DNA from: an uncultured Bacteroidota bacterium
GTDB lineage: Bacteria; Bacteroidota; Bacteroidia; Chitinophagales; Chitinophagaceae
Direction: 5' to 3'
DNA: 64,000 bases
Assembly (NCBI GenBank): GCA_903904855.1
Contig: CAIVEH010000121.1
Coordinates: 62,001-126,000, forward strand
Each line of letters opens with the position of its first letter. Position 1 is the stretch's first letter. Under the pieces are notes generated by a model, which was not told the origin of the DNA, did not search any database, and worked only from the letters and a program-made list of their open reading frames with translations. A program made the position numbers and the translations under genes. Shown piece by piece: positions 6,900 through 15,630 of the stretch.

Positions 6900-8627
6900 A
6901 TGAAAAGGCAAATATCCCTTTTTGCGTGTTTCTGCTGCCTGTTCTGCCCGTTGATTGGTAGTGCACAATCGTGGCAGTGGGGCATTGGGTGCAAAACCTA
7001 TGGGACACAGGGATTTGATGGCACTGCCATGACCGCTGATAATATGGGCGGTATTTATGTTGCAGGACTGGCTATAGACGATTCAACTCAATTTGGCCCG
7101 TTCATAATACATCAATCAACGTGGTATGGGCAAATGGTAATTTTTAAGACTGATTCGGCAGGTAGCTATCGGTATGTAATCAACTCAGGCGGCACTGCCA
7201 ACGGATGGCCCTCTGCAATTGCAACAGATAATACAGGCAACCTTTACGTTTTCGGGCGTTATTATGGTGCTGCCAATGATTCATTTGTACTGGATACCAT
7301 TACCCTCACGAGCACTACTGCCGGTGAAATGTATTTTCTTGCCAAGCTTTCACCTGCCGGCCATGCTATATGGGCAACAAATGTGGCTAAAGATTCGTTT
7401 CCTCATCTTTTCAATGGAGGCATGGGTGTGGATGGTGCCGGCAACATATACATTGGGGGGGATTTTGATTTCCCTCATTCCATCTCCATTGGTTCAACTA
7501 CATTGACCAATACGGATACATCTTTACCCTATTCTACTGACCTTTTCCTGGCCAAGTATGACCCAACCGGCCATCCTATCTGGGCGAAAAGATATGGGGG
7601 CCGGCACAATGATTACCTGAATGGATTTGCAGTAACCCCCTCCGGGAATTTTTATATAACCGGAAAATTCGGCGCGGGCAGTGCGGCTCCTGATACTTTT
7701 GTTATTGGCAGCGATACTTTAACTGATGCAACAGTGACAATGGCCGATCCGGGTACATTTTATGCAAAGTTTGATAAAGACGGCAACCCTATATGGGCCA
7801 AAACACTGAACCATCATATAAAAGGAATGGGCATGATAATTACTGATCCCAGTGAGCAATTATACTTCAATGGTTATATAGATACAGCTATTACTATTGG
7901 TAGCTACCCACTAGCTACTTTTGGAGACTATGATGCTGCATTTGGCAGGTTTGATTCAGCCGGTAACATAATATGGGCTCATTCGGCCGGTGGCAGCGGG
8001 AGGGATGCGGGGTTTGGAATGACTTTAGACTCATCCGGGGATATGTGGCTGACCGGGAATATGAACCATGTAAATTATGGTGTAGCTGGTTATACCATGA
8101 ATTTCCAGGGTAATATACTGACGGTGCCTTCTGTGAATTTTGACCCTATGTATATTGTTGAATACAGCGGAGAAGGCACCTATATTTTCGGAACAACACT
8201 GGTAAGCGGCGGCGACGATTTCAGTGGTCTATGCGCAGATGACCTATGCAATATTTATGTGGGTGGCGACTATATGCATGTGGATATGATTTTCAATACT
8301 GATACACTTCTTGAGGAAGGGGGCCCTATCGAGGACCTGTTCATAGCTAAGTACCGGTATGGGATTTGTGGCACAGCACTTTCTCTTTCTGCTTCAGGCC
8401 AAACGGATGGTATTATGCTTTACCCCAACCCTGCATTCACAGAGCTTAATATTTCATCTGGCTCTAAAACAATTACTTCCGTTTGCCTTACCAACCTGAC
8501 CGGGCAGGAAGTTTATAACCAAAATTATAATCAGGCAAAGGTGCAGGTTGATGTTGCCCAGCTGCCAGCCGGACTTTATTTTGTAAAGGTCAACGGGCAG
8601 GATGTAAGGAAGTTTGTAAAAGAATAA
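6900..8627 (+). CDS. secreted SBBP-repeat protein with T9SS sorting domain
   Basis: A 575-residue secreted protein. The signal peptide ends GSAQ (about residue 23). The body is a series of about 50-residue beta repeats of the SBBP/beta-propeller kind, each with a phrase such as GNIYIGGDF, LAKYDPTGHPIWAKRYGG, FYITGKF or GNIIWAHSAGG. The last 70 residues are a type A Por-secretion (T9SS) C-terminal domain (YPNPAFTELNI, then LTNLTGQEVYNQ, LPAGLYFVKV, KFVKE), which directs passage across the outer membrane and surface attachment or release. The ligand is unknown. A paralogue of the same design lies at 42339-44123. Confidence 0.85.
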   Translation: MKRQISLFACFCCLFCPLIGSAQSWQWGIGCKTYGTQGFDGTAMTADNMGGIYVAGLAIDDSTQFGPFIIHQSTWYGQMVIFKTDSAGSYRYVINSGGTANGWPSAIATDNTGNLYVFGRYYGAANDSFVLDTITLTSTTAGEMYFLAKLSPAGHAIWATNVAKDSFPHLFNGGMGVDGAGNIYIGGDFDFPHSISIGSTTLTNTDTSLPYSTDLFLAKYDPTGHPIWAKRYGGRHNDYLNGFAVTPSGNFYITGKFGAGSAAPDTFVIGSDTLTDATVTMADPGTFYAKFDKDGNPIWAKTLNHHIKGMGMIITDPSEQLYFNGYIDTAITIGSYPLATFGDYDAAFGRFDSAGNIIWAHSAGGSGRDAGFGMTLDSSGDMWLTGNMNHVNYGVAGYTMNFQGNILTVPSVNFDPMYIVEYSGEGTYIFGTTLVSGGDDFSGLCADDLCNIYVGGDYMHVDMIFNTDTLLEEGGPIEDLFIAKYRYGICGTALSLSASGQTDGIMLYPNPAFTELNISSGSKTITSVCLTNLTGQEVYNQNYNQAKVQVDVAQLPAGLYFVKVNGQDVRKFVKE

Positions 8628-8766
8628 AATATAAAAACTGGCACCAAGTTTTCTCCCACGGAGGAGATTTGCAGACGCTATTGAAGCATGCAATTGACAG
8701 CGTAATGCTTTAGTGTTTAAACGGATGATTTATAGTTACATAATTAGGCAGGAGTGAAGCCTCATT

Positions 8767-10281
8767 CTACAAATCCTCCTCTTCATCACTGCCCAGATTC
8801 AGGTTGAGCATACTGCCGAGCATATCGCCGAATGCATAACCGCCTTTTTCGAGGCCTTTTTTGCTGATAAGCGAGAACTCAGAGAGGCCATGCAGGAGGA
8901 ACTCCATGAGGAGGCCGGCCTGGTCATCGGTAGACTGAGGGTAGTATTGTTTTACCACACTGTAAAGACCGTCGACTTTGTAGAGTCCGGCGAGCCATTT
9001 GCTGTCGGGTTCGTTCTGGAGCAATATGAGGTCGTGGCCCTTGCCAAACCAGTCTATTACCGGTTGGTAGGGGCTGGGCTTTGCTTTCGCCTTCTGCGGG
9101 TCGCGACCTTTTTTGAGGGTCTGTGGATCTGGGAAGTACTTGATAAAGAGGCTCCGAATGGCAAGGCCCAGCAGACGGTAGGCTACATTGAGCGGCCCTT
9201 CCTGCTCGCCTTCGTACACCAGTTCTATTTTACCGGTGATGGAGGGCACCACGCCTAAAAAGTCGGAGATGCGCACAATAGTGTGCGGGTGGCCGTTTTG
9301 CAGTGCGCGCAGTTCGGCAGTGCTCACCAGGTTTTCGTAGGCCGATATGGTAAGGCGGGCCGATACCCCGCTTTTCTGATCGACAAACTCACTTTTGCGG
9401 GCTTCCATGGCTATCTGCTCAATTAGCAGGCGGCAGATATCGGGTACCTCAACCCTTGAGGCCTGCTCGGGCAGCAAGCTGGCTTCTTGCTCAGTAATGG
9501 CTTTTGATATCTCAATTGTTTTAGGGTAGTGGGTGATTATCTGGCTTTCGATACGGTCTTTCAGTGGCGTAACAATGCTGCCTCGGTTGGTATAGTCTTC
9601 GGGATTGGCAGTGAATATAAACAGTATATCAAGAGGCATCCGTAGCTTGAAACCACGAATCTGAATGTCGCCTTCCTGAAGAATATTGAACAGAGATACC
9701 TGTATACGTGCCTGCAGATCGGGCAACTCATTGATTACAAATATGCCACGGTGCGAGCGGGGTATGATGCCGTAATGCAGGGCCAGTTCATCGGCAAAGC
9801 TGAGGCGAAGGTTGGCGGCCTTTATGGGATCAATGTCGCCAATGAGGTCGGCTACCGAAACATCGGGAGTAGCCAGCTTTTCGCTGTATCGCTCGCTGCG
9901 GTGCATCCAGGAAATGGGGGTGTGGTCGCCCTTTTCTTCCATCAGTTTGCGGGAATACAGAGATATTGGTGCGAAGGGGTCATCGTTTATCTCACTCCCT
10001 GCAATTACAGGTATCCATTCATCCATAAGGCCAATCATTTCGCGTGCCATACGGGTCTTTGCCTGGCCGCGCAGACCAAGGAACAAAATGTTGTGGCGGG
10101 AGAGCAGGGCGCGTTCCACATCGGGTATCACACTATCTTCGTAACCAAGGATGGTATGAAAGGGACTTTCTTTTTTTTTGATCAGGGAGATGAGATTGGT
10201 CCGTATTTCATCTTTAATGGGTTTAGGAGTATATCCCGATTTCTTCAGTTCTCCAAAGTTCTTTATATCCGGTTTTGTCAT
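8767..10281 (-). CDS. magnesium-chelatase subunit I-like AAA+ ATPase
   Basis: A 504-residue AAA+ ATPase of the ChlI/MoxR helix-2-insert clade. Walker A is GLRGQAKTR (about residues 69-77). The Walker B region reads RGIFVINELPDL, with Asn where most AAA+ proteins have Asp before the catalytic Glu. Sensor 1 is IFTANPEDYTNRG and the arginine-finger region is TPLKDRIESQI. The long C-terminal part has no VWA domain. In this phylum such stand-alone ChlI-like proteins are not tied to chlorophyll and probably act as remodelling ATPases with a VWA partner, but no VWA gene is adjacent here. It follows the 430-residue exported protein gene by 53 bases, suggesting co-transcription. The N-E Walker B may be typical of the subfamily. 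Confidence 0.75.
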   Translation of the reverse strand: MTKPDIKNFGELKKSGYTPKPIKDEIRTNLISLIKKKESPFHTILGYEDSVIPDVERALLSRHNILFLGLRGQAKTRMAREMIGLMDEWIPVIAGSEINDDPFAPISLYSRKLMEEKGDHTPISWMHRSERYSEKLATPDVSVADLIGDIDPIKAANLRLSFADELALHYGIIPRSHRGIFVINELPDLQARIQVSLFNILQEGDIQIRGFKLRMPLDILFIFTANPEDYTNRGSIVTPLKDRIESQIITHYPKTIEISKAITEQEASLLPEQASRVEVPDICRLLIEQIAMEARKSEFVDQKSGVSARLTISAYENLVSTAELRALQNGHPHTIVRISDFLGVVPSITGKIELVYEGEQEGPLNVAYRLLGLAIRSLFIKYFPDPQTLKKGRDPQKAKAKPSPYQPVIDWFGKGHDLILLQNEPDSKWLAGLYKVDGLYSVVKQYYPQSTDDQAGLLMEFLLHGLSEFSLISKKGLEKGGYAFGDMLGSMLNLNLGSDEEEDL

Positions 10282-10334
10282 TTTTAGTTTTTTTAAGCGA
10301 TTTAGTCAGTTACCTATATTAATTCAGGTAACTA

Positions 10335-11627
10335 TTACTCATCGTCGGCAACCACTTTTTTCTTTTTAGGTACTTTTTTTTCGGCTTTTTCTTCTTTTTT
10401 CGCCTGATCAGGTTCTGGAGTATTTTCCATGCCTTCAATAACAGGTTCGGCAGGAGGCTTTGGTGCGGCGGTTTCGCCAGCCACACTGCCCAATTTGCCG
10501 GATTCGAGCATTTTATCGAACTGCTGCAATTTTATCGAAGGTATGTCCTTCTGTGTCAAAACCACATCATAGCCTGTTTGGTTTTCGTTGTTGGTCCAGG
10601 AGCCTGTATATACTTTGAGCTTTAATTCCAATTCCATTGTTCCTACAGGAGGGTCATCGTCCATGGTCCATATACCGTCTTTGTCTCGACTTATATTCAG
10701 TTTGGCATACTCAACCTGGTCGCCGAATTTATAGAGGCCATCGTAGCTGGTAATTTTATTGGTACGTAGATCTTTCATATACCTGACATACAATTTTACA
10801 GGTATTTCCTCATCGAATTTGCCTTCGTAATACCTCCTGTCTATTATTTCCCTTCTTTTCTTCAGTGAATCTTCGTCATTCGGATCATCAGCCACCAATA
10901 TTTTTGATTTAGCCATAGCAGCAGTGTCGGCGGCTGTTGAATCAATCAACCCATTTTTCAGAGAATCGGCATGGGCTTCTTCTTTCTTCATATTCTCTTC
11001 CAGCCATTGAAAATACTTTTGTTCCGAAGCCTCTTTCTCGTGGAACTGGTCTATACCCGATGCCTCAAGGATATTAAGCAACTGGCCCCCGAAAAAGAAA
11101 CCGTCTACTTTCTGTATTTCGGAAACACTGATACAGAAGGTAGTGCGGCCCAGAAGATCGCGGACAAAAACATAGCCCATAAACCGCTCTGGTGCTATAA
11201 GGTCATATCCCTGGAGGCTTCGTGATGTAATAGTTTCTTTATACAACTCATAGCGCTGCAGTACGATCTCCTTCCAGTGAATGCCGGAATCTTCTCCTTT
11301 TTTCAATACCTCAGCAAACCGCCTGATGATAGAACCATTGTAAGCAGGGTCAAAATCGATCAGAGCCCTTGGGTGTTCTTTAAGGTTTTTCAGTTGCGCA
11401 TTGGCTTCAGGAGATTTGTCGGGATTATGAATTACATATTGCCAAAGGGTATCGAACGGTACAAAAAGGTTGAAGTAGTTGAGTGTATCTTTATTGCTTA
11501 GGCAACCGAGCATATTGTTTATAAGTCCGGCCTCAGTCCGGGGCAAACCACGCTCCTTTTTATGCCTTTTTGCGGAAGACGATAAAGAAAGGAAAAGTGA
11601 GATGCACAGAAACAGATACTTCATCAA
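10335..11627 (-). CDS. exported protein of unknown function upstream of the AAA+ gene
   Basis: A 430-residue protein starting with a signal peptide (MMKYLFLCISLFLSLSSSAK). I do not recognise the mature domain. Visible features are an alpha/beta N-terminal half (about 30-200), an acidic, Ala/Glu-rich helical linker around 200-240, a predicted beta-rich domain (about 255-360: VKLYVRYMKDLRTNKI, GTMELELKLKVYTGSW) and a very charged low-complexity tail (EKAEKKVPKKKKVVADDE). It is the first gene of an apparent pair with the ChlI-like ATPase, but it is exported and the ATPase is not, so a direct complex is doubtful. Confidence 0.6.
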   Translation of the reverse strand: MMKYLFLCISLFLSLSSSAKRHKKERGLPRTEAGLINNMLGCLSNKDTLNYFNLFVPFDTLWQYVIHNPDKSPEANAQLKNLKEHPRALIDFDPAYNGSIIRRFAEVLKKGEDSGIHWKEIVLQRYELYKETITSRSLQGYDLIAPERFMGYVFVRDLLGRTTFCISVSEIQKVDGFFFGGQLLNILEASGIDQFHEKEASEQKYFQWLEENMKKEEAHADSLKNGLIDSTAADTAAMAKSKILVADDPNDEDSLKKRREIIDRRYYEGKFDEEIPVKLYVRYMKDLRTNKITSYDGLYKFGDQVEYAKLNISRDKDGIWTMDDDPPVGTMELELKLKVYTGSWTNNENQTGYDVVLTQKDIPSIKLQQFDKMLESGKLGSVAGETAAPKPPAEPVIEGMENTPEPDQAKKEEKAEKKVPKKKKVVADDE

Positions 11628-11713
11628 GAAGGTATTAGCAACCCGTAAAGTTAAGTAATAATACGAAGCAGAACAGGAGGTGTACTTACGTATTATTAAG
11701 GTATAAGATTTTA

Positions 11714-12067
11714 CTATCGGGCTATTATTTCAAAAATGCGTTCAGGCGGTCTTGCAACTATTGCATTCGCTCCAGATTCCACAATAGGTCGCTCTATAAG
11801 GACCGGATTTTTGACAAGAATGTCGAGCCATTCATTCTCTGTGTAGTCCTTTCCCGAAAATTGTTCCTTACAGATGGGTTCATTTTTACGAACCAGTCCG
11901 GAGGGTTGCATTTTCAGTTTTTTGAGAAGTGCTTTGAGTTCGCTTTTTTTGCGGGGATCGGTTAGATACAAACGCACCTGGTGGGGGATATTTTGCTCCT
12001 GCAGAATATCCAATGCTCCCCTGCTTTTGCCACAGCGGGCATTGTGGTAGATGGTGATTTGAAGCAT
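11714..12067 (-). CDS. arsC: arsenate reductase (glutaredoxin-type, ArsC/Spx family)
   Basis: A 117-residue ArsC-family protein. The N-terminal YHNARCGKSRGAL holds the catalytic Cys12 of the CGKSR loop, and the oxyanion-binding basic residues are represented by LVRKNE and LIERPIV. Length and order fit glutathione/glutaredoxin-coupled arsenate reductases of about 115-140 residues. It would reduce arsenate to arsenite in the cytoplasm, although this clade (YfgD-like) also contains members with no proven arsenate role. No arsR, arsB or acr3 gene is nearby, so it is not part of a resistance operon here. Confidence 0.85.
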   Translation of the reverse strand: MLQITIYHNARCGKSRGALDILQEQNIPHQVRLYLTDPRKKSELKALLKKLKMQPSGLVRKNEPICKEQFSGKDYTENEWLDILVKNPVLIERPIVESGANAIVARPPERIFEIIAR

Positions 12068-12091
12068 TGATAACTATTATGATTGTAACAG

Positions 12092-12117
12092 TAGCCCCCA
12101 CCTGTTGTCTGGGGCTA
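12092..12117 (-). terminator. possible terminator of scoB
   Basis: TAGCCCC and GGGGCTA form a 7-bp stem around a 12-base loop between the scoB stop and the arsC start. There is no U-run, so it is a weak candidate. Confidence 0.3.
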
Positions 12118-12127
12118 GTAAATAATA

Positions 12128-12784
12128 TTACACGGCCATTTCTTTCACATCATCGGCAATCCGCAATTTCCCGGCAGTCTTTGATTTGATCTCATCAATG
12201 GTTACTCCTGGGGCATATTCAATACATACAAAACCTTCGGGGGTAACATCGAAAACTCCCAGGTCGGAAACCACCTTCTTAACACAGCCCACACCGGTGA
12301 GTGGTAAGGTACATGCAGGCAGCAGTTTGCTTTCGCCTTTTGGGTTGGTGTGCTGCATGGCTACAATAATGTTTTTTGCAGCGGCCACAAGGTCCATAGC
12401 GCCACCCATGCCTTTTACCATTTTCTTAGGTATCTTCCAGTTGGCAATATCGCCGTTGTCGGCTACTTCCATAGCGCCCAGTACAGTGAGGTCTACTTTA
12501 CCGGCACGTATCATACCGAAGCTCATGGCGCTGTCGAAAAAAGCAGAACCAGGTATGGTGGTTATGGTTTGCTTGCCTGCATTTATAAGGTCAGGGTCTT
12601 CTTCACCCTCATAAGGGAATGGCCCCATACCCAGCAAGCCGTTTTCGCTTTGCAGCACCACATCTACCCCCTCAGGTATATAATTGGCCACCAGGGTAGG
12701 TATACCGATTCCAAGGTTTACATAAAATCCATCCTTCAGCTCCTGAGCTATACGTTTTGCTATTTGTTCTTTATTGAGTGCCAT
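12128..12784 (-). CDS. scoB: 3-oxoacid CoA-transferase, subunit B
   Basis: A 218-residue beta subunit of succinyl-CoA:3-ketoacid CoA-transferase, which moves CoA between succinate and acetoacetate in ketone-body/butanoate metabolism. Signature stretches are GFYVNLGIGIPTLV, the SENGLLGMGP loop with the catalytic Glu (about residue 47), then DLINAGKQTIT, GSAFFDSAMSFGMIRAGKVDLTVLGAMEVA and MVKGMGGAMDLV. The length is normal for the separate B subunit. The A subunit gene is not adjacent on either side (arsC downstream, mscL upstream), so it must be encoded elsewhere. A copy of the CCCC-rich dispersed repeat lies directly before the start codon (12789-12818). Confidence 0.9.
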   Translation of the reverse strand: MALNKEQIAKRIAQELKDGFYVNLGIGIPTLVANYIPEGVDVVLQSENGLLGMGPFPYEGEEDPDLINAGKQTITTIPGSAFFDSAMSFGMIRAGKVDLTVLGAMEVADNGDIANWKIPKKMVKGMGGAMDLVAAAKNIIVAMQHTNPKGESKLLPACTLPLTGVGCVKKVVSDLGVFDVTPEGFVCIEYAPGVTIDEIKSKTAGKLRIADDVKEMAV

Positions 12785-12788
12785 ATTA

Positions 12789-12818
12789 CCCCAAACCCCA
12801 TAAGGGGCTCCCCCTTTT
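12789..12818. repeat. dispersed C/G-block repeat, copy 1
   Basis: Read on the minus strand, this contains AGCCCCTTATGGGGTTTGGG. It belongs with the copies at 23251-23274 and 28681-28700, which share a CCCCTTnnGGGG core followed by a second GGGG block and TTT. Confidence 0.5.
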
Positions 12819-12835
12819 AAAATGATCTTTTCAAT

Positions 12836-12873
12836 GCCACAAAGATTGATTCGGTTTAATCAATCTTTGTGGC
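12836..12873. repeat. 15-bp perfect hairpin between mscL and scoB
   Basis: GCCACAAAGATTGAT (12836-12850) pairs perfectly with ATCAATCTTTGTGGC (12859-12873) across an 8-base loop. It lies downstream of mscL and upstream of scoB, both on the minus strand. It lacks a U-run. It may stabilise the mscL transcript end or be an intergenic repeat: CACAAAG phrases also occur near 24215-24290 and 28850. Confidence 0.6.
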
Positions 12874-12956
12874 TAATCCTTGCATATTAATTATCTGTAA
12901 CCATGATCTGTATTTCTGGATTTTGACATAAACCCGGCAATACCAGATCAGGCATT

Positions 12957-13391
12957 TTATTTCTTCAGCAGGTCTCTGATCTCGGTCAGCAACTTCTCAG
13001 ATGCTGTTGGCTCTGGTGCCGGTGCTGGAGCAGCTTCTTCTTCTTTCTTCTTCATTTTAGACATTGCCTGTATAGCAATAAAAATAAATAGGGCAATGAT
13101 AAGAAAATCGAAAATTGTCTGCACGAAATGTCCATATGCAAATATATTGGCGCCGGCCTTTTTTGCAGCTTCCAGCGTATCATAATGATCGCCTTCTTTT
13201 GCATATTTTAGCACGAAAAAGTTATCAGTGAACAGCTTACCGCCTGTTACTGTGCCCACAAGTGGCATAATAATATCGTCGACCATTGCTGAAACGATCT
13301 TTCCAAATGCGCCTCCAATGATCACAGCCACTGCGAGGTCAATAACGGAGCCTTTCATTGCGAAGGCTTTAAAATCTTTTATGAAGCTCAT
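12957..13391 (-). CDS. mscL: large-conductance mechanosensitive channel MscL
   Basis: A 144-residue inner-membrane channel that opens on osmotic downshock. The N-terminal amphipathic helix SFIKDFKAFAMKGSVIDLAVAV, TM1 with the pore-lining GGAFGKIV, the DDIIMPLVG segment, a periplasmic loop (about 52-88), TM2 (FDFLIIALFIFIAIQAM) and the cytoplasmic helix (SEKLLTEIRDLL) are in canonical order. The Ala/Pro/Glu linker before the last helix is a few residues longer than in E. coli (136 residues). It is transcribed alone. Confidence 0.95.
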   Translation of the reverse strand: MSFIKDFKAFAMKGSVIDLAVAVIIGGAFGKIVSAMVDDIIMPLVGTVTGGKLFTDNFFVLKYAKEGDHYDTLEAAKKAGANIFAYGHFVQTIFDFLIIALFIFIAIQAMSKMKKKEEEAAPAPAPEPTASEKLLTEIRDLLKK

Positions 13392-13527
13392 GGCGTAAAT
13401 ATAAGTAAAAGGTTGAAAAGTTGCAGGTTAGAAAAGAGAAGAACGCATCATCAGGGATCGAGAAATCAGGAATGTATCGCATCTGTATCAATTTCTGCGA
13501 TACCTTAATAAAAAATTAAAATACTGC

Positions 13528-13555
13528 GGAAACTATTTTTGTAAAAAATGTTTCC
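13528..13555 (+). promoter_or_regulatory. promoter with overlapping TetR-type operator palindrome
   Basis: TATTTTTG at 13534-13541 matches the TAnnTTTG -7 element. It is enclosed in a 28-bp interrupted palindrome: GGAAAC, then TTTTT and AAAAA, closing with GTTTCC. The start of the tetR gene is 28 bases further on. The placement means a bound dimer would block RNA polymerase, as expected for autoregulation of the tetR-efflux operon. Confidence 0.6.
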
Positions 13556-13582
13556 ATAGTTTTACGCCCTGATTTGAGAGGA

Positions 13583-14209
13583 ATGGAACCATTGATAAAA
13601 ATATTGAGTGCATCGGCAGAATTGTTTAGCCAATATGGCTTTAAGACAATTACGATGGATGATATTGCCCGCAGGGCAGGGATCTCGAAAAAGACTCTAT
13701 ACCAGCATTTTGCCAATAAGCAGGAAGTAGTACAGGAATCGGTTGTGTGGTATAAAAACAATACCACTGAGAGTTGTGCCCGGGTACTGAAAGATTCGGA
13801 AAATGCCATTGAGGCCATGGTGAAGATGTTGGCGTTTTTTGATGAGATGAACAAACGCATAAATCCGATGGCTATTTTTGAAATGCAGCGGTTTTTCCCT
13901 GAAGCCTTTAAAACTTTCAGAGATCTGCTGGTGGAAAGGGATGTAGTAATGATCAGGGATAACATATTGCAGGGCATAAAGGAAGGTCTGTATAGGGAAG
14001 ATATCAATGCAGACCTTCTGGCGAGATACCGGCTTGAGACCTCATTGCTGATATTGCAACCTAACCTGCTGGTAAATGACCGTAACAACCTGATGAGCGT
14101 GGCGCTGGAGATAGGTGAGCATTTTCTTTATGGAATAATGACCGGAAAAGGGGAAAACCTTTACAAGAAATACAAAATAAAATATTTAAATCAAGCTTCA
14201 ACAATATGA
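13583..14209 (+). CDS. TetR/AcrR family repressor of the efflux operon
   Basis: A 208-residue TetR regulator. The N-terminal HTH is complete (ILSASAELFSQYGFKTITMDDIARRAGISKKTLYQHFANKQEVV, about residues 7-50), followed by the variable helical ligand domain with FFDEMNKRINPMAIFEMQRFFPEAF. I chose the ATG at 13583 over a TTG three codons upstream. It is first in an operon: its stop overlaps the start of the tolC-like gene in ATGA, and adaptor and RND pump genes follow. Repression of this operon, relieved by a pump substrate, is the usual arrangement. The palindrome at 13528-13555 is the likely operator. Confidence 0.9.
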   Translation: MEPLIKILSASAELFSQYGFKTITMDDIARRAGISKKTLYQHFANKQEVVQESVVWYKNNTTESCARVLKDSENAIEAMVKMLAFFDEMNKRINPMAIFEMQRFFPEAFKTFRDLLVERDVVMIRDNILQGIKEGLYREDINADLLARYRLETSLLILQPNLLVNDRNNLMSVALEIGEHFLYGIMTGKGENLYKKYKIKYLNQASTI

Positions 14210-15549
14210 GCAGGAAATTAACCGCATTAATCAGTTTACTATTAATTATTACTGCATCCTATGGCCAGGAAGTAGTGCGCCTGAGCCTGAAGGATTGCAT
14301 GGACTATGCGCTGAAGCATAATTATACCATTAAGAATGCGCAACTCGATGTTTTGATACAAAAGGAACAAAATAATGAAACAATTGCTGCTGCCTATCCG
14401 CATATAAATGGCAAAGTGGAGCTCAATGATTTCCTAAATCCTCAAAAATCATTTATTGATGCAAGTTCATTTAATCCAAGTCTTCCTAAGGGTCATATCA
14501 TCGGATTTCCTTTTTCATTGAATTATACCGGTGCCGCTAGTATCAGCGTATCGCAGATAGTATTTGATGGTTCGGTATTTGTGGCGCTAAAGGCACGCAA
14601 CGCAGTAATGGAATCTGCCAGGCAAAACAGCCAGGTAACTGAAGAGAATATCCGGTACAATATATATAAGGCATATAATTCACTGGTAATTGCCTACAGG
14701 CAATATGATATAATTAAAAGCTCGCTGGGATATGCACGGAGCCTGGAGCATGATGTGGAAATTACCAGGGAAAATGGTTTTGCGGAGAAGATTGATGTGG
14801 AGCGTACCAGTGTACAGGTGAATAACCTGTCTACCGACAGTATAAGTATCAGCAACATGCTCAAGGTATCGGAGGATGTGCTGAAATACCAATTGGGTAT
14901 GGATATGGCAGTGAAGATAGTACTTATTGATACCAATGTTGAAGAGCGTAGAAAGGTAGCTTCTGACTTGCTTGCTGCAGATGGAAGTTACGATAGGATA
15001 CCTGAATATAATCTGGCCCAAAGCGCACTTAAATTAAATGAATTTAACTTAAAGCGTTACCAGCTTTCAGGGTTACCATCGGTAAATTTAATAGGAGCGA
15101 CAGGCTATAACTATGGGGATAATAAATTTGATGGAATCATGTCATTATCTAATTATGCTTTTAATTCAATGGTAGGTCTTCAGGTAACTGTGCCCATATA
15201 CAATGGATCACTAAGGCGCTACCAGATGTATGAGGCCATGCTGAATATTGAAAAATCAAAAAACAGTATTGAATATGTCAAGCAGAGTATAGATTTTGGA
15301 CTTGCCACATCGCGTACCACACTTAAGAATGCAATATTGCAAGTGCAGAGCCAGCATAGAAATATGGACCTGGCCAATGATGTGCTGGACCTTGCACAGA
15401 AAAAATATAAAGCTGGTGTGGGTAGCAACCTGGAAGTAACGCAGGCACAGACAGACCAGCTGAGAGCGCAGACTAATTATTTCAGCGCTTTACTTGATGT
15501 TATAAATGCTGAGGCAGACCTGAAGAAAGCGCTGGGACTGCTCAAATAA
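14206..15549 (+). CDS. TolC-family outer-membrane efflux protein
   Basis: A 447-residue outer-membrane channel subunit. The signal peptide (LTALISLLLIITASYGQ) is followed by the typical opening VRLSLKDCMDYALKHNYTIKNAQLDV and two long coiled-coil/hairpin repeats, each ending in conserved Leu/Ala-rich helices (LVIAYRQYDIIKSSL; LDLAQKKYKAGVGSNLEVTQAQTDQLRAQTNYFSALLDVINAEADLKKALG). The length fits TolC/OprM. It forms the outer-membrane part of a tripartite exporter with the adaptor and RND pump encoded directly downstream, and is translationally coupled to tetR by a 4-base overlap. Confidence 0.9.
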   Translation: MSRKLTALISLLLIITASYGQEVVRLSLKDCMDYALKHNYTIKNAQLDVLIQKEQNNETIAAAYPHINGKVELNDFLNPQKSFIDASSFNPSLPKGHIIGFPFSLNYTGAASISVSQIVFDGSVFVALKARNAVMESARQNSQVTEENIRYNIYKAYNSLVIAYRQYDIIKSSLGYARSLEHDVEITRENGFAEKIDVERTSVQVNNLSTDSISISNMLKVSEDVLKYQLGMDMAVKIVLIDTNVEERRKVASDLLAADGSYDRIPEYNLAQSALKLNEFNLKRYQLSGLPSVNLIGATGYNYGDNKFDGIMSLSNYAFNSMVGLQVTVPIYNGSLRRYQMYEAMLNIEKSKNSIEYVKQSIDFGLATSRTTLKNAILQVQSQHRNMDLANDVLDLAQKKYKAGVGSNLEVTQAQTDQLRAQTNYFSALLDVINAEADLKKALGLLK

Positions 15550-15630
15550 AGGGGATTGGTAACTTGGGATTTGGATTTGGAAAATAACAGGATTTGATTT
15601 TTAACTTTTAATAATAAAAACACACCATAA

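Noticed and set aside
9751-10287. Plus-strand 178-codon frame over the ChlI-like gene
   Set aside because: Shadow of the real minus-strand gene; the motifs are all on the minus strand.
11714-12067. Arsenic-resistance operon
   Set aside because: Only arsC is present; no regulator or efflux gene is nearby.
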